Shown here: piece after piece, positions 1 through 12,639 of the stretch | Layout: every line of letters starts with the position of its first letter | Position numbering within the stretch: the stretch's first letter is position 1 | NCBI GenBank assembly: GCA_940671915.1 | Contig: CALNVZ010002974.1 | Location: 18,850,666-18,914,665 of the forward strand | Direction of reading: 5' to 3' | Source of the DNA: Paracentrotus lividus | Taxonomy: Eukaryota > Echinodermata > Echinoidea > Camarodonta > Echinidae | Length of the DNA: 64,000 bases | The notes under the pieces: model-generated | The model's input: the letters and a program-made list of their open reading frames with translations, nothing else | What the model was told of the DNA's origin: nothing | Database searches by the model: none | Made by a program: the position numbers and the translations under genes

Positions 1-522
1 GCGTTGCATTCTCGTCTCATTACCCTTACTATTTTCGTGCGACAGCACAACTCTAAACCCCGGAACAGAATACGGGCCATAGTGTTCTAATGACATATCA
101 ATATATGGACAAAGGATATGATCATGTTCCATGCATGTCTCGCCATGTAATAGTTTGCATGAGCACGGGGAGATGTTCATCAAAATGAGGCCATACTTCC
201 TTCACTCTCACCCTAGAACTCTGGGCATGCCAACCAGCAGCTGATTGGTATAGCGTGAGTGAATTCTGTGTGTACAGTCTGTGTATGGAAGAGCATAAAC
301 TTTGCACACAAACCGCTGTATGCTGCCATTGTGCCTGTGAGATCCTATCGATTGTGGCACGGTCAATAGATATATTTACACAGTGTTGTTGCTAAATTTA
401 GGTGTAAGAGTGGATTTAATAACAAATCCTTTTGTACAGAGAGGTTAATTGAGGTATTCATTCGTATTATTCTGCTTTGGAAGCAAAACAAAAAATCTAT
501 TCTCCGAATACTATACATGATC
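1..522. other. Unassigned flanking sequence
   Basis: I see no gene, inverted repeat or tandem array here. The open frames are short and show no family motif. Confidence 0.5.
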
Positions 523-992
523 TTTAAGCCCGCGTCACACTGTCCCGATGGTTAGGAGCGATGGAGACACGATGGCGGAAAAACCCAAATTTTGCTCTGA
601 ACACGATGGCATTACGAAAGCATCGCAAAAGCATCGGGCCGTTTTGGAGTACTACAGACTGTTTCAAAAAGAATGGAACAATGGGGGAAAAGCAATTAAG
701 TTATGACATCTTCTTGAATAATGTCTGTATTTGGTACCACATTAAAAAAAAAAAGTGTTCGGAGAGGAGCTGATCGATATTACACACATTTATTTTTCTG
801 GAGCAATGAATTCGTGGCCACTATGCGCAAAACCTAAGTATAGACCATGGAAAAGCATGCCCAAAATAGATTTTCTTAATTATAGAAAAGTGATCATATC
901 TCAAGACTACAACACCAAATGAGATTTTTTTATTAAAAAGTAAATGCTAAAGAATGTCTGATGTTCCCCCTTTACAGAAATATTGAATACTA

Positions 993-2458
993 CACTGTTG
1001 CCCATAAAGGTTGGATATAGTTTTGAGTGCTCCAGCAACATCATTTTGCTCCGGCTATAATTCTTGAAATTGTTTGTCCCCGCTTCCACTAATTGGGACC
1101 CTGGTTATATCTTGGACGTTCCCCCAACTATTCCCGGGGAAAGAAAAATCAAATAACTTTGTCAGCCCCCCACAGTGCCCATTTTCGCAATTTTTTGTCA
1201 TTTTGGGGCCCCTTTTCGTTTACCCTGCTGACCAAGGCCCCCTCAATCCTACCCCCACGAAACGCGTCTGAAGTGTAGGGTTGTCATTGTTCTTTACGCT
1301 AAGTTAAGTTTTAAGGTTAAAGAATTTCGTCTCTTGTCTAGGGGAATGGTCAAAGTTTATTTCGATAGCGGTTAAAAATTGATTTGATTCATTTTTACAA
1401 CATTTTGAATTTCTATCATCCCAAAAATGTATAGGAAAATCTCCGCCAAAAATAAATAATATTGAAAAATATACTATAGTTACCATTAACAACCTTGTCA
1501 ATCAGGCTAATACAAAGTTTGGGGGAAAATTATAATAATCAAGGGTTTGTGGTTGTTTTTTGTTTCCTTTGTTTTTACCATAAAGTAAGGATAAAATATT
1601 TCAATTTTTCACCAATCTCACTTTTTACTTTAAAGATGCACGTTCCTCATAGTGTAGAGGGAGTTCAAAATACGCACGCGGTAACGAACTATGCAAGCTG
1701 CCCATTTATACCAACGATGTGCGACTCTTACGCAGTGGTCCACAAACCGAAAGCTAGAACGCCCGAACGATGCCGAAGTCATGAGCCAATTTCTTATCGG
1801 CCTAGATTCGACTGCTCGCATGCTCATATATTATATATATGCATGAGATAGGTAGCTATATACATCTCGAGCTCCGAACACTGATACGTAGTGCTTTTTA
1901 CACACACACACACACACGCTTGGACGCTAATCGCACTCACATGTAGCGCGATCGCGATTGGCTATCGTGTGTTTGCATAAAACCGTATGCAAATTAAGCC
2001 ATGCTCTTCGCGAATAATTCGTGGAACAATGGCGGCTTGCACACAGATCGCATCTTCAGTTCTTGTTTTAGCTTAGCGATGCTCGTGCAGGACCGCCTTT
2101 AACCCCTCCCCTAGACAAGATATAAAAGCATATAACCTTAAAACTTAATTTAACGTAAAGAACAATATTAACCCTACACTTTAGATGCGTTTCGCGAGGT
2201 AAAGATCAAGGGGCCCTTGGTCAGCCGGGTAAACAAAAAGGGACTCCAAAATGACAAAAAATGGCAAAAATGGGCATTGTGGGGGCTGACAACCCTTTTT
2301 TATTTTCCATTCCCCGGGAATGGTTGGGGGAACAACCAAGATATAGCCAGGGTCCCGAAAAGTGAACGCGGGGACAATTATTTTCACAAAATTACCGCCG
2401 GATCAAACAGATGTTGGTGGAGCACGAAAAAAATATCCAACCTTTCTGACCAACAGTG
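993..2458. mobile_element. Long-TIR element A (family A/B/C), TA-flanked
   Basis: Left arm 993-1350 and right arm 2100-2458 are imperfect inverted repeats starting CACTGTTG and ending CAACAGTG, with TA on both sides (991-992 and 2459-2460). This is the Tc1/mariner-type duplication. Conserved blocks include TATCTTGGACGTTCCC and TTTTGGGGCCCC. Elements B and C are about 1.0 kb; A is longer because of a 465-bp insertion in its middle. No transposase is present, so it is non-autonomous. Confidence 0.8.
1634..2097. other. 465-bp CpG-rich insertion inside element A
   Basis: Alignment with element C shows extra DNA here. The surrounding sequence reads ACTTTAA before it and CCTTTAA after it, while C reads ACTTCAACCCC, so CTTTAA is probably duplicated. 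The insert is richer in CpG than its surroundings. It holds a CCAAT-type box (GATTGGCTATCG, about 1955-1966), an inverted pair of octamer-like sites TTTGCATA...TATGCAAA (about 1972-1993) and a short CA tract. It has no clear terminal inverted repeat. Its origin is unknown; a captured promoter fragment or a short retroposon are possible. Confidence 0.4.
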
Positions 2459-3074
2459 TATTAGATTGTGATTAATTTTTATAATTAAACAAAATGTTTT
2501 CCAACTTTACCATTTTATTTGATACAGCCTGTATAATTAGCAATCTTAAAACCACCATGACCATCGGTGGAGTTTTTTCAGGCTTCGGCAGCTACTTCCG
2601 ATGCATCGGCAAAATCTTTGGCAGCCAAAAAAAACTCCCGATGGATTTGCGAAGGTTCACTCGTTTGAGCATCGCAGCAGGCAATGCGAAGGCAATGCGA
2701 GGGAAACGCGAACCCGCCCGATGATCTGTTGAAGGCAACACGACGTCGTCACGCCTTCTCAATGCCATCATGTAGCCATCGTAGCATAGTATGATGACAC
2801 ATAATTTTTGTCTTGTGGAATGGAAGAAGAATTTAGTGTTCCTCTTTGTAGTCTTTGCCCCATCTATATCATTGCACATTGTTTGATTTTTAAAGTGTCA
2901 TCTTTCCAATCTTATTTCTTTCGAGACCTGTAATGAAAATGAAATGGAAATTTGTAATTTCAAAATCCTTTCTATCGAAGCTGAAGGTAAAATAATTTTC
3001 TCCCCAGAAAAGGCTTCATTTCATCCACCTTTAAGACTTTAACGTTAGCTTGATAATAACAACATGATTATGAC

Positions 3075-3262
3075 AATCATATTAATGATAATACAGATGA
3101 AAGTGATGGTCATGATGGTGATGGTAGTTGTGAGATATGTTGTTGATGGCGGTGATGAAGATAATATCTTAGTGGAGGATGGGGATTAGTATGAAGTTGG
3201 TAGGGGTTGGTAGATTTGCTGGTGATGATGATTATGATGATGATGATGATGATGATGGCGAT
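3075..3262. repeat. GAT/ATG-rich microsatellite
   Basis: Degenerate GATGGT and GATGAT triplets run through this stretch, with the purest tract at about 3221-3258. A histidine-rich reading frame on the opposite strand is only a translation of this repeat. Confidence 0.8.
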
Positions 3263-3662
3263 GGTGATGCAGGTGGTGGTTGTGATTATGCACGATGATA
3301 ACGAAGATGACGATGATCATTGTAAGGGTGGTGAACAGCACCACCACCACCGCCTTCATCAAAAAGAAAAAGAAAACTAAGTAAATTGGGTGACATTCTA
3401 AACATAACAAAATTAATGTTCAATACCTGTGTTGTTGCTCCCCCCCCCCCCCCTCTGATTTTCACTGGAACTGTTTCCGATCAATCTGAAACTGTCTCTG
3501 GTTGCTGTATGTTATTAGAGTCTTCTTTTCTCAATTCTGTGTTTACCAGCTGTCTCCTTCCCGTGCCTCTCCTTGCCTTGGGGGGGGGGGGGGAGATTTA
3601 TTCAATTTGAGTTAAAGACAATACAAATATAGCGTTTTAAAGTGTTTTGCTCTCAATGATTG

Positions 3663-4720
3663 CACTGTTCGTCATAAAGGTGGAATATTTTGTTCTGGCT
3701 CCAACGATGCTATGTTGCTCCGGCTTGAATTTCTTGAATGTGTTGGTCACCGCTTTCACTCTTTCGGGGTCCCGACTATATCTTGGACGTTCCGTCAATC
3801 CTTTCCAGGGACATTTCTTCCAAATAGCTTGCAACCCCCAGAAGATGGCCACTTTTGTCATTTTAGTTTTATTTTGGGGCCCCATTTGTTTACGCGACCC
3901 ATAAGCACCCTCAGTCCTACTCCAAGTAAACACGTCTGAGGTGTAGAGTTGTTATTGTTCTTTGAGTTAAATCTAATTATATGGTTACAGGCTTGACTCG
4001 TTTGTCTAGGGGAGGGGTCAAATTTATTTTTTATTGGGGTTCAAAATTGATTTTAACCATTTTTACACCATGAATATTTGTATCTTCCCTAAATTTTATA
4101 GTAAGATATCAGCAACACATAAAAATCAAAATATATTAAAATATCATCAATAGTTACCATTTAAAATCTTGCCATCAAGGCTAAAAAGAAAATTAGAGAA
4201 AATGATAATAATAATAATAATAATAATAATGAAAATAAAGTTGTTTTTTGTTTTTGTTTTTAGCATAAAGGTTGAATACAATATTCCGAATTTTTACCAA
4301 TCATACTTTTTGTTTCAACCCCCCCCCCCTAGACAAGAGACCCAAGCCTTTTCCCGTAAATCTAGATTTAACTTAAAAACCAATATAAACAGTACACCTC
4401 AGACGCGTTTCCTGGGGGAGGGGGGGGGGCTTAATCGGCCGGGTAGCCAAAAAGGGGTCCCAAAATGAGAAAGAAAAAAAAGAACAAAAATGAGCATCAT
4501 AGGGGTTGATAAAAAAAAATTTAGAAAAAAAAATCTTCGTGAAGGGTTTGGAGAATGTTCAAAATATAGTCAGGGTCCCGAAAAGTAAAAGCAGGGACAA
4601 AAATATTCAAAAAATTAACGCCGGAGCAAAATCATGTCGCTATAGCGGCAAAATAAGTAAATAAATTAATTATAAAAAAAAAATAATAATAATAATATTC
4701 CATCTTTATGACGGACAGTG
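3663..4720. mobile_element. Long-TIR element B (family A/B/C)
   Basis: The left arm starts CACTGTTCGTCATAAAGG and the right arm ends CTTTATGACGGACAGTG. The right flank is TA and the left flank TG, probably a mutated TA. Arms are about 400 bp each. The centre has an (AAT)n tract at 4204-4231. The element interrupts W. No coding potential was recognised. Confidence 0.8.
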
Positions 4721-5115
4721 TATGATCAGCTATTGAATTTCCTGCGGTCTGCATCTGGTGAAGATTTTTATCCAATAAGGAGGTCACGTGATGCTTTCTT
4801 CAATAAAACGTATTAGCCCATGCGCAAACATAATAAAGTCTCTATTGTCCCAAGACAATTAGCCCCACAGAATGTATTCAATTCGGCAATCTTGGATTCG
4901 CACCAGCGATGCCCAAACGACGTCGGTTGACATTCATGTGTCCTTCGGGTAAACTTCATATTACCTTCGCGTGTGATTCATAGTGCCATCATGTAACCTT
5001 CTAAACTTTGCCCGAACCCTTAAAATGACCCCTTCGTATAACCATCGCACCTAAACATCGGGACAGTGTGACGACAGCTTTAAGCATGTCGTTCTCCGAT
5101 TCTCGCTAGGTTATA

Positions 5116-5999
5116 TTTAGGGGAGACCGGGGACAATTGTAACACGGGGCAATTGTAACAGGGGCTCCCATCCCTAGCAGAAACTCGCTACAAACTTGAA
5201 ATTTGTACAGAGCATGCGCATTTCATCGCTCCACATGCTGTTTGAGTATTAACAGATTTAACGGTTCGTGGAACTTTCTACAGCAGAAAATCGTTTTTTG
5301 AGTGGGAAAGTAATATGTCACATTACCCATTGTTTTTCTTCTGGACAAATAGGTGGATGAGCTACGGCTGTCATTTTTATATATTTAGAATGTTCTTAGG
5401 CCATATTTTGCTAACGTTTCAACGATGAATACCTAAGCTAAGATAGAAAAAATCTCTCCAAATATGGTCGCCCACCACAGGGGCAATAGTAACAATGCCG
5501 TTTAGGAAATACTTTTGCTCCGTACCTAGCCCCGGGACAATTCAGCGCGCTGTCATCGCCCGTACAGAGCACGTAAACTTCTGCAATAATCACATGCCAT
5601 GTATATAACAAGAGGAAAATATAATGTAACTTGTGTCGAGCATTGTCATGTTTTATAATAATTAGCTTATGTGGTTAATGTTGTTTAAATCTTGGATCTG
5701 TCAAGTGCATAGCTTTGATACAGAAAAGCAAAATGTTACAATTTCATGTGTTACAATTGCCCCCATAGCATGTTACAATTGCCCCTGGATTAGGTGCAAT
5801 TGTAACACTCGACCTCGAGTTTTGAAATGATAATGGCTTCAAAATAAATAGTTTTACTTAACCCAAACCTATTCGTATATCGAGCTAAGATATCCAAATT
5901 TCGTTTTACTTGTTTTTAAGAAAGTATTTAGTTATAATAAAGTTGATAAGTCAAATTTTGAAAAAAAAAGTGTTACAATTGTCCCCGGTCTCCCCCAAG
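5116..5999. mobile_element. MITE M with GTTACAATTG motif array
   Basis: Terminal inverted repeats of about 27 bp begin GGGGAGACCGGGGACAATTG at 5120 and end with the inverse at 5996. TATA flanks both sides (5112-5115 and 6000-6003), a possible 4-bp duplication. The motif GTTACAATTGYCCC and its complement recur at both ends and internally at about 5735-5805. There is no coding sequence. Confidence 0.75.
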
Positions 6000-6003
6000 T
6001 ATA

Positions 6004-6859
6004 CATCACGATAATGAGAGGGGTTGATTATCTGACTTTTTTCTTGAACTAGTTTGTAACTATAATGATGTAATGAAATTTAAAGTATGCCAAATCCAGT
6101 AGGTATTATAAGTTAAAAGTCCCGCTTTTATTTCAAAACTTACACCTGCGGTTTTAATGAATGGTGTTTAGTCAAAGGTGCCACTGCCATGAGGTGCGAA
6201 GCCGGCCGTTGTGATCTTTAATCCATATTTTATACAAATAATTTGAAAGAAACAGGACCTCTTTTCAAGTGCTATTCAGTAGGCTCATCGATCGAACCGT
6301 GCGTGCTGCACATGCATTACGCACTTTGCATTGTGAATCTACTGGAAAGGAAGAAAGCGAAACTTGTCCCAAAATGACTATTTCTCTATACAAAATAACG
6401 CGTCTTATATTTGGTTTTGATGACTATGCCCTACCATGTTAGAAAGAAAAATGTCTACCCTTTCATGTTTACATTTACTAGAAATCATGAAAATGACCGA
6501 GTTAGATGCAAGGAGTAATGAAAGCACAAAACATGACAAATTTCTGTAATGCTATCAGTGTTCAAGAAATCGCTCTGCCACAGGGGTAACAATCGCGTTT
6601 CACAGGCCCGCGCTCGAAGGGTTAATAATGCAATTTTAATATGAGGCTCTCAATGTTGGGTTTACTTTTGTTTGGAACTCACTCTACAAATATTGTTGAA
6701 TGAAATGATGGAAATCATTGACCGAGTTGTTTCGGTATTGTCTCTTTTACGATAGATTCTTGCTACATGGGCCTTTAGTCTCACGTTCGTGTTTACAGAT
6801 GGAGCATGTGCTGGAGTAACTGGTATGTATAAATTCATCATATTTACAAAGATTACATA
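6004..6859. other. Unassigned spacer
   Basis: I recognise no gene or repeat structure between elements M and Z1. Confidence 0.4.
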
Positions 6860-6861
6860 TA

Positions 6862-7845
6862 GGGTACCCGTAGGGAATACCGGACAGTAGGGAATGCCGG
6901 ACGGTCACCACATGTCCAGCCCTAGCTGCCAACATAAGATCAACTGAGTTGAAATACCGGCATCTATTGGTCAGGTGGTCTGCCTGGGAAGGTTGAATGC
7001 TGTATTCGACAACAATAAGTGAGAAATCTCCGAGAAAACTATCACAATCTGCCAAGGTAGGAAAATTTGCAGTTTGAAAAATGGCCTGATGTAAAAATTG
7101 ACATTTTAGAGAATGTGATGGTATAAAAATGGAATTGGGGCATGACCTCTATTTCATGCATTATGGACATGTGTGGAGGGTGGGCTAAACGTGTATGGAG
7201 TGTATGCACTGTACAAAGCCTGTGTATTGGGGTGGTAGTGTGTTGAAAAGTGCTAGTCAATCATTTTTTGTGTAGGGAATACCGGACACCACATGGACGG
7301 TTGTTTGTTTTACTTCCGGGTTGAATTGCTAAGCATGTAGATCAAATAGAAGTTGCATAAATAATGTATTATATTTATTTATTAAATTGTTTGGCAATTT
7401 TTAACTGTCTATTTCTCTTTATTATTATTGTGATATGTCATGATCTACATGAGATATAAAGTTATTCTGAGAGTTTTGAAATATTGTTGTAAAATGCATA
7501 TAATCTTCTAAAAATGAATAATGTTATAAATAATCAATACAAACATGTTAAGTTGATGGTTTACATTCAAATCAGTGCTTCCAGACAGAGCTTTATACAA
7601 AAAAAAAAAGGTTAAAAGATACTGTCCGGTATTTCCTACACTGTAGGGAATACCGGACAATTTACGATGACGTCATTATTTGCATATAACTGCCTCACCA
7701 AATATTTGATTACCTCAATTTTTTTGGAAAATAAAGTTGAATGATGTAGCTAAGCAATGATAATCTTTTTCTTTTGTGTTTTTATTGTTTTCTTGTGCTA
7801 ATTAAGCAAATGAGCTTAAGTGGCCGGTATTCCCTACATCTACCG
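6862..7845. mobile_element. Element Z1, intact 984-bp DNA element
   Basis: Ends are GGGTACCCGTAGGGAATACC and its imperfect inverse, with TA on both sides (6860-6861 and 7846-7847). The 16-bp motif GTAGGGAATACCGGAC occurs about six times: two in tandem at the left end, at 7273, as a facing pair at 7622-7660, and at the right end. There is no transposase. This copy is the reference that lets the broken copy Z2 (19799-28481) be reconstructed. Confidence 0.8.
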
Positions 7846-7847
7846 TA

Positions 7848-9715
7848 AACCTATAGTTTCTTTGTAAATAGAACAAACTTGCTGTCGTATGGAGATTAGT
7901 ATGTCCTGATTCATGAGGAATGCTAAATTACTTTTGTATCCGAAAGTAGTGTACGATTTTGGTGACAAATCATTTGTTCCTGCGACGTTGTTTCGGGCGT
8001 TATTTCTTTATAGAGTGATGGTTAGGGTTGCAGAAGATTTTTTTTTTTGTGTGTGTGTGTGTGTGTGTTTGTGTGTGTGTAGGCATGGGTTAAGTTTATG
8101 ATAGGGTATAGTGTTAAGTCCGGAACAATTATCATGGAACCACGATTTTAAAGGTTAAAGTAAAAAAATATCCAACAAAACAGAAAACCTATCTAAAAAA
8201 AAAACGCAATGTACTTTATATGCCGTATTTAAGTTTTGGGAAGCTTGGTTTAAATAGATAAAACACAAGTAAAGATTACCTTTAGGTCATTCAGGTCATT
8301 TAATATCACACAAGCACAAACGATGTAGGAATTTAACAGGAATTCATATAAATGTTGTAACATAGAATTGTCTAAAATCAAAGCTTACGGCGAATGGAAT
8401 ATAAATATAAAAGTTAAAAGACATTTATACGCAAACAGACATCGCCTTTATGTCATGTAAGGTGTTAAAACGTCAAAATAAGTCAATTTGACAGCTGACA
8501 GGACTGTCAATAAAAAGTTGTCACATAACTATCATGTTTGGTATCAAATTAAAGCTTACGGCAAACAGAATGTAAAATGAAATAAAGGTCAAATTAAGAA
8601 CAATTCACAAGATTTTAGATAAAACGTGTAATATACCCCAAAAAAGCACCCCCTCCCCCTTTAATCAAAATGGTGTAACTTTTGAACCAAGAGGGGTTTT
8701 ACGAGATTTGGTACATGTGCTTGTAGATAATTTACCATCTTTCATTTTAGTAGTGCATTTTACTTAAATTCGTTTAGTCATGCTACAATGACCACATTCA
8801 AAAGGCAAAAATGTCACTTTTTGAAAGTCACAAAGTTAATTTCAATGACTTTAATTCAATAATATTGGAACAATTTCAAAGGTTTGAACAAAAGATATGT
8901 TCAGTTGGGTTGTTGCACTTAATTTCAAACACATCAAACGAATTTTGCACTAAATTTAACGGTTGGATAAACATGAAGTAAAGTTTGCAACAAAACTGCG
9001 CTTTTACACATTTTTACTTCTAAAATTTCTTAATTATGACGGAGTATGCAATCTGGAAGAGTTTTTTAAACAACATTCATCAATTCACGGTTGAATGATC
9101 CCTTAATAACAACAAAAAAGGATATTTTCAATTTTTCAGGTAAGTATTGTTCAATTTTGTGTAATAAAACCAGTTTATCCTTTTTTTTTTTTTTTTTTTT
9201 TTTAATGATGCTATGGCCTTTTATTATAAATTCACGCTTCAATAAACACGTGATACGTGAAAAAAAAGTCGTTAGTGGACTAAATTCAATTGTTCACTTT
9301 GGATAATTGTCACTGACCCTTTTGGGTAGTTTATTTGATTTCAGTTTCACAGAAATTCCAGTGTTTTATGCTTCAGTGAACAGAAGTTATTAGACAAAAA
9401 TATGCAAATAAGAAGCAATTTCTGAGCTTTAGCCCCACTCTTTGCCTTATTATAAATTTAGCGTTTGTTCATGTTAGTTAGTACCACCCTGAAGGTGTGT
9501 GCAAAGTTTCGTGAAAAAAAAGTCTCGGTAGAATTTACAAAAAGTTTTGATTTCCTCCCCCTTGACATTGGGTACTATATCGAGGCAAAAACAAATCCCA
9601 AATCATCATGCTTGAACTTTTTTAGCCTAAAAGTGATTTGAACATTGTAAATGTACATTTTAAAGCAATTTAAGAACAAAATGCGAACTTGCACTTGCCC
9701 AAGTGATAATTTATC
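7848..9715. other. Unassigned AT-rich sequence with simple repeats
   Basis: It contains a T/TG tract at 8038-8081 and a T tract at about 9179-9203. No coding or inverted-repeat structure was recognised. Confidence 0.4.
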
Positions 9716-9734
9716 ACCCAAAAATGTTCAATAT

Positions 9735-9812
9735 CGGTATGGGATTCGAACCAGGGTCCACTTAGACATGGAAAAGTACCACTGACCTTACCAATATACC
9801 AAGAAATCTCAC
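9735..9812 (-). repeat. tRNA-derived SINE-like segment
   Basis: On the minus strand a B box (GGTTCGAATCC, about 9743-9753) follows an A-box-like sequence (TGGTATATTGGTA) about 45 bases upstream. That is the spacing of an internal RNA polymerase III promoter. The cloverleaf arms are poorly paired, so a SINE head or tRNA pseudogene is likelier than a functional tRNA. Confidence 0.5.
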
Positions 9813-9849
9813 TAACTTACTCTAATTATCACAGCATAGTAGATGATTA

Positions 9850-10585
9850 TGGCAAATTTGAAAAAATAAAGTTCGTCATGCATGCAAGAATATGATCTGC
9901 TAGCAATTGTGAGAAGTGAATTGGTCCAACGTGCTCGTTAGCGCTTCTCACGCAGGGGACACAGGTCTGAATATCAACGAAGTCACTCCATTTTCAACCC
10001 TCCGGTTGCTGTCACTATGCAAGCTTTTAAAAAGCACTGATTTCAGCCTGTGAAGTGCTAAAAAAAGCACTCTATTTGTTAGAGTGTATTATGCTGGCGT
10101 CTAAATTCAAGATTCCAATTTGCATTGTATGACGTTACAATATTTGTTTTCACTTTTTTTATTTTATTTTTTTTTTTTTTGTACAAAAAGCCGTATATCT
10201 CAGTAAATATTGTTTTTCCGTTCTTATACTTTTTTTTTTATCTGGTAGCGTAGAAAATTTGCTACAATATCCATGAACTTATTTTCTCATTTGACAACGG
10301 CATTATGATTTAAATTGACAATTAAAGGGGTCTTGATATTTATATCAGATTCTGCGTGTATTCTCTACAGGGCATAAATTCTTGATTCTACATTGCCATC
10401 TTCTTTGACCAATATCTTTCCTTTAAGTGCTTAAATTTCGCTAAATGTGTGATAGATGGTACTCAAGAAAATATTCTACGTGTATACGTGCCATTCATAT
10501 TAAAATGAGAAGTTGCTATCACACGTACATTTTAACTGAAAAGTGATTGAATTGAAATTTCAATTACCGTCTTCGTGTTAATCAG
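9850..10585. other. Unassigned spacer
   Basis: AT-rich, with T tracts at about 10160-10180 and 10230. No gene or repeat family was recognised. Confidence 0.4.
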
Positions 10586-10589
10586 TAGG

Positions 10590-11250
10590 ATGCTTTCGGT
10601 GGACTACGGAGGACCTTATCTAGAACGTTAGCATGGCGAAGAGCTATATTTTCAAAAAAACTCAAAACCCCAAACCCTGCACACTGATAGTACGGCGAAA
10701 AGAGGGCATGAAACTGGTATTTCCTTGAAACAACTGGGAAAGCGTTTAAATTTCGAGAAACCGTGTGCAAAATCGAGCGTTTCCCATAGTTACCGGTGTA
10801 AGGTTTCCCGTTGTCAAATCTAGGACGTTAAGTTGGGGTGGAATTACGTTCTAGATGAATCTAGAACGTTAATCGTTAAACATAAAAGAAGCATACTTTG
10901 AGTTGACTAATCATAATGGCAGGGCGGTAGTTTATTTCTTTTCATATCAGCAATGTTTTAGGTCAGCTGTTATACGCATAGACGCATTTGACACAATAAA
11001 ACCTTGGTATGAAAAAAAAAGAAAGAACTGGGTATCCCCAGTAAAGTAGCCTTTTGATTGAATTCGTATTGCAACAATAGACGTTACAATATCTCACAAG
11101 CCAAAGGGAACATGTGCGGTTACCATTGGTAACTTTTATTCAAAGTTATTGAAGAAGATAGAAAACGAGGATTTGCAGGCATTTTGAAAATAGTGCCCTC
11201 TTTTATGCTAACGTTCTAGATAAGCTCCCCGTAGTCCAGCGAAAGCTCAC
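10590..11250. mobile_element. MITE H
   Basis: About 45 bp at the left end (GGACTACGG, CTTATCTAGAACGTTAGCAT) recurs in inverse orientation at 11200-11246. The motif TCTAGAACGTTA also occurs internally near 10860. No target duplication could be assigned and there is no coding sequence. Confidence 0.6.
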
Positions 11251-11304
11251 TAGTAAAGACTTTTTCGCATTACACATTATCAGTATATACCACCGACAAT
11301 TGTA

Positions 11305-12303
11305 CACTGTTCGTCATAAAGGTGGAATATTGTTTTCTGGCTCAAGCGACATTACGTTGCTCCGTTATTAATTTCTTGAATGTGTTTGTCACCGGTTTCA
11401 CTTTCTGGGATCCTGTGTATATCTTGGACGTTCCCTCAACCCTTCCCGGGGATTTTTCTTCAAAAAAGTTTGTCACCCCCAGAAGATGGCCATTTTTGTC
11501 GTTTTTTCTTATTTTGGGGGCCTTTTTTTGTTCACGCGACCCACCAAGGCCCCCTCAGTCCAACCCCCAAGGAAACACGTCTGAGGTGGAGATTTGTTTT
11601 TGTTCTTTAAATTAAATCCAGATTTATGGTTACAGGTTCGACTCTTTTGTCTAGGGGAGGGTTCAAATTTTATTTTGATTGGGGTTCAACATTCATTTCA
11701 TTCATTTTTACACCATGGAAATTTCTATCTTCCCTAAATTGTATTGTAAAATCTCAACAAACATGAATCAAAATAAAATATTATCAATAATGACATTTTA
11801 CAGCCTTGTCATCAACGCTAAACTAAATTTAAGGGGAAAACGATGACATTTAAGGGTTAAAGGTGTTTTTTCATTTCTTTTGTTTTCAGCATAAAGATGG
11901 AATAAAATATTCCGAATTTTCACCAATCTCGTTTTTTACTTCAACCCCTCCCCTAGACAAGAGACCTTAGCCTGTCCACAGAAATATAGATTTAACTTAA
12001 AGAACACTATAAAACAATACACCTCAGTCGCGTTTCCTGGGGGTAGGACTGAGGGGGGGGGGGCTTGATCGGCCGGGAAAACAAAAAGGGGCCCCAAAAT
12101 GAGGAAAAGTGACAAAAAATGGGCATCATGGGGTTGACGAAACTTTTTTGGAAAAAGTTCACGTGAAGGATTGGAGAATGTCCAAGATATAGCCAGGGTC
12201 CCAAAAAGTAAAAGCAGGGACAAACATATTCAAGAAATTAAATTCAGAGCAAATCATGTCGCTATAGCGGCAAATAAATATTCCACCTTTATGACGGACA
12301 GTG
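11305..12303. mobile_element. Long-TIR element C (family A/B/C), 999 bp
   Basis: It starts CACTGTTCGTCATAAAGG, ends CTTTATGACGGACAGTG, and has TA on both sides (11303-11304 and 12304-12305). The arms are about 370 bp. It is the least disturbed copy of the family in the window and has no coding sequence. Confidence 0.85.
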
Positions 12304-12325
12304 TACATGTATAAATCTCTAGTCA

Positions 12326-12598
<273 letters not shown>

Positions 12599-12639
12599 TG
12601 CGTGAGACTCAACTTTTTGGACATGACGACGTTTTGTCT

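Larger units (their letters stand above)
528..5078. mobile_element. DNA transposon W, non-autonomous, with nested A and B
   Basis: The left end (GCGTCACACTGTCCCGATG, about 532-550) is matched in inverse orientation at 5054-5074. Both ends are flanked by TTTAA (523-527 and 5079-5083), which contains TTAA and TAA, so the duplication could be TTTAA, TTAA (piggyBac/Kolobok type) or TAA (Harbinger type). The subterminal parts at 540-640, 2550-2790 and 4880-5070 carry many degenerate CATCG/CGATGG motifs. Removing the nested elements A (993-2458) and B (3663-4720) leaves about 2.0 kb with no transposase-like frame. A second one-ended copy lies near 39972. Confidence 0.65.

Noticed and set aside
1495..1851. 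118-residue plus-strand frame
   Set aside because: It crosses the boundary between element A and its 465-bp insert, so it cannot be an old gene.
3186..3410. Minus-strand frame rich in histidine
   Set aside because: It is the translation of a GAT/ATG microsatellite, with no other coding support.
9125..9145. CAGGTAAGT splice-donor-like site
   Set aside because: A single consensus match without a flanking exon or acceptor is expected by chance.
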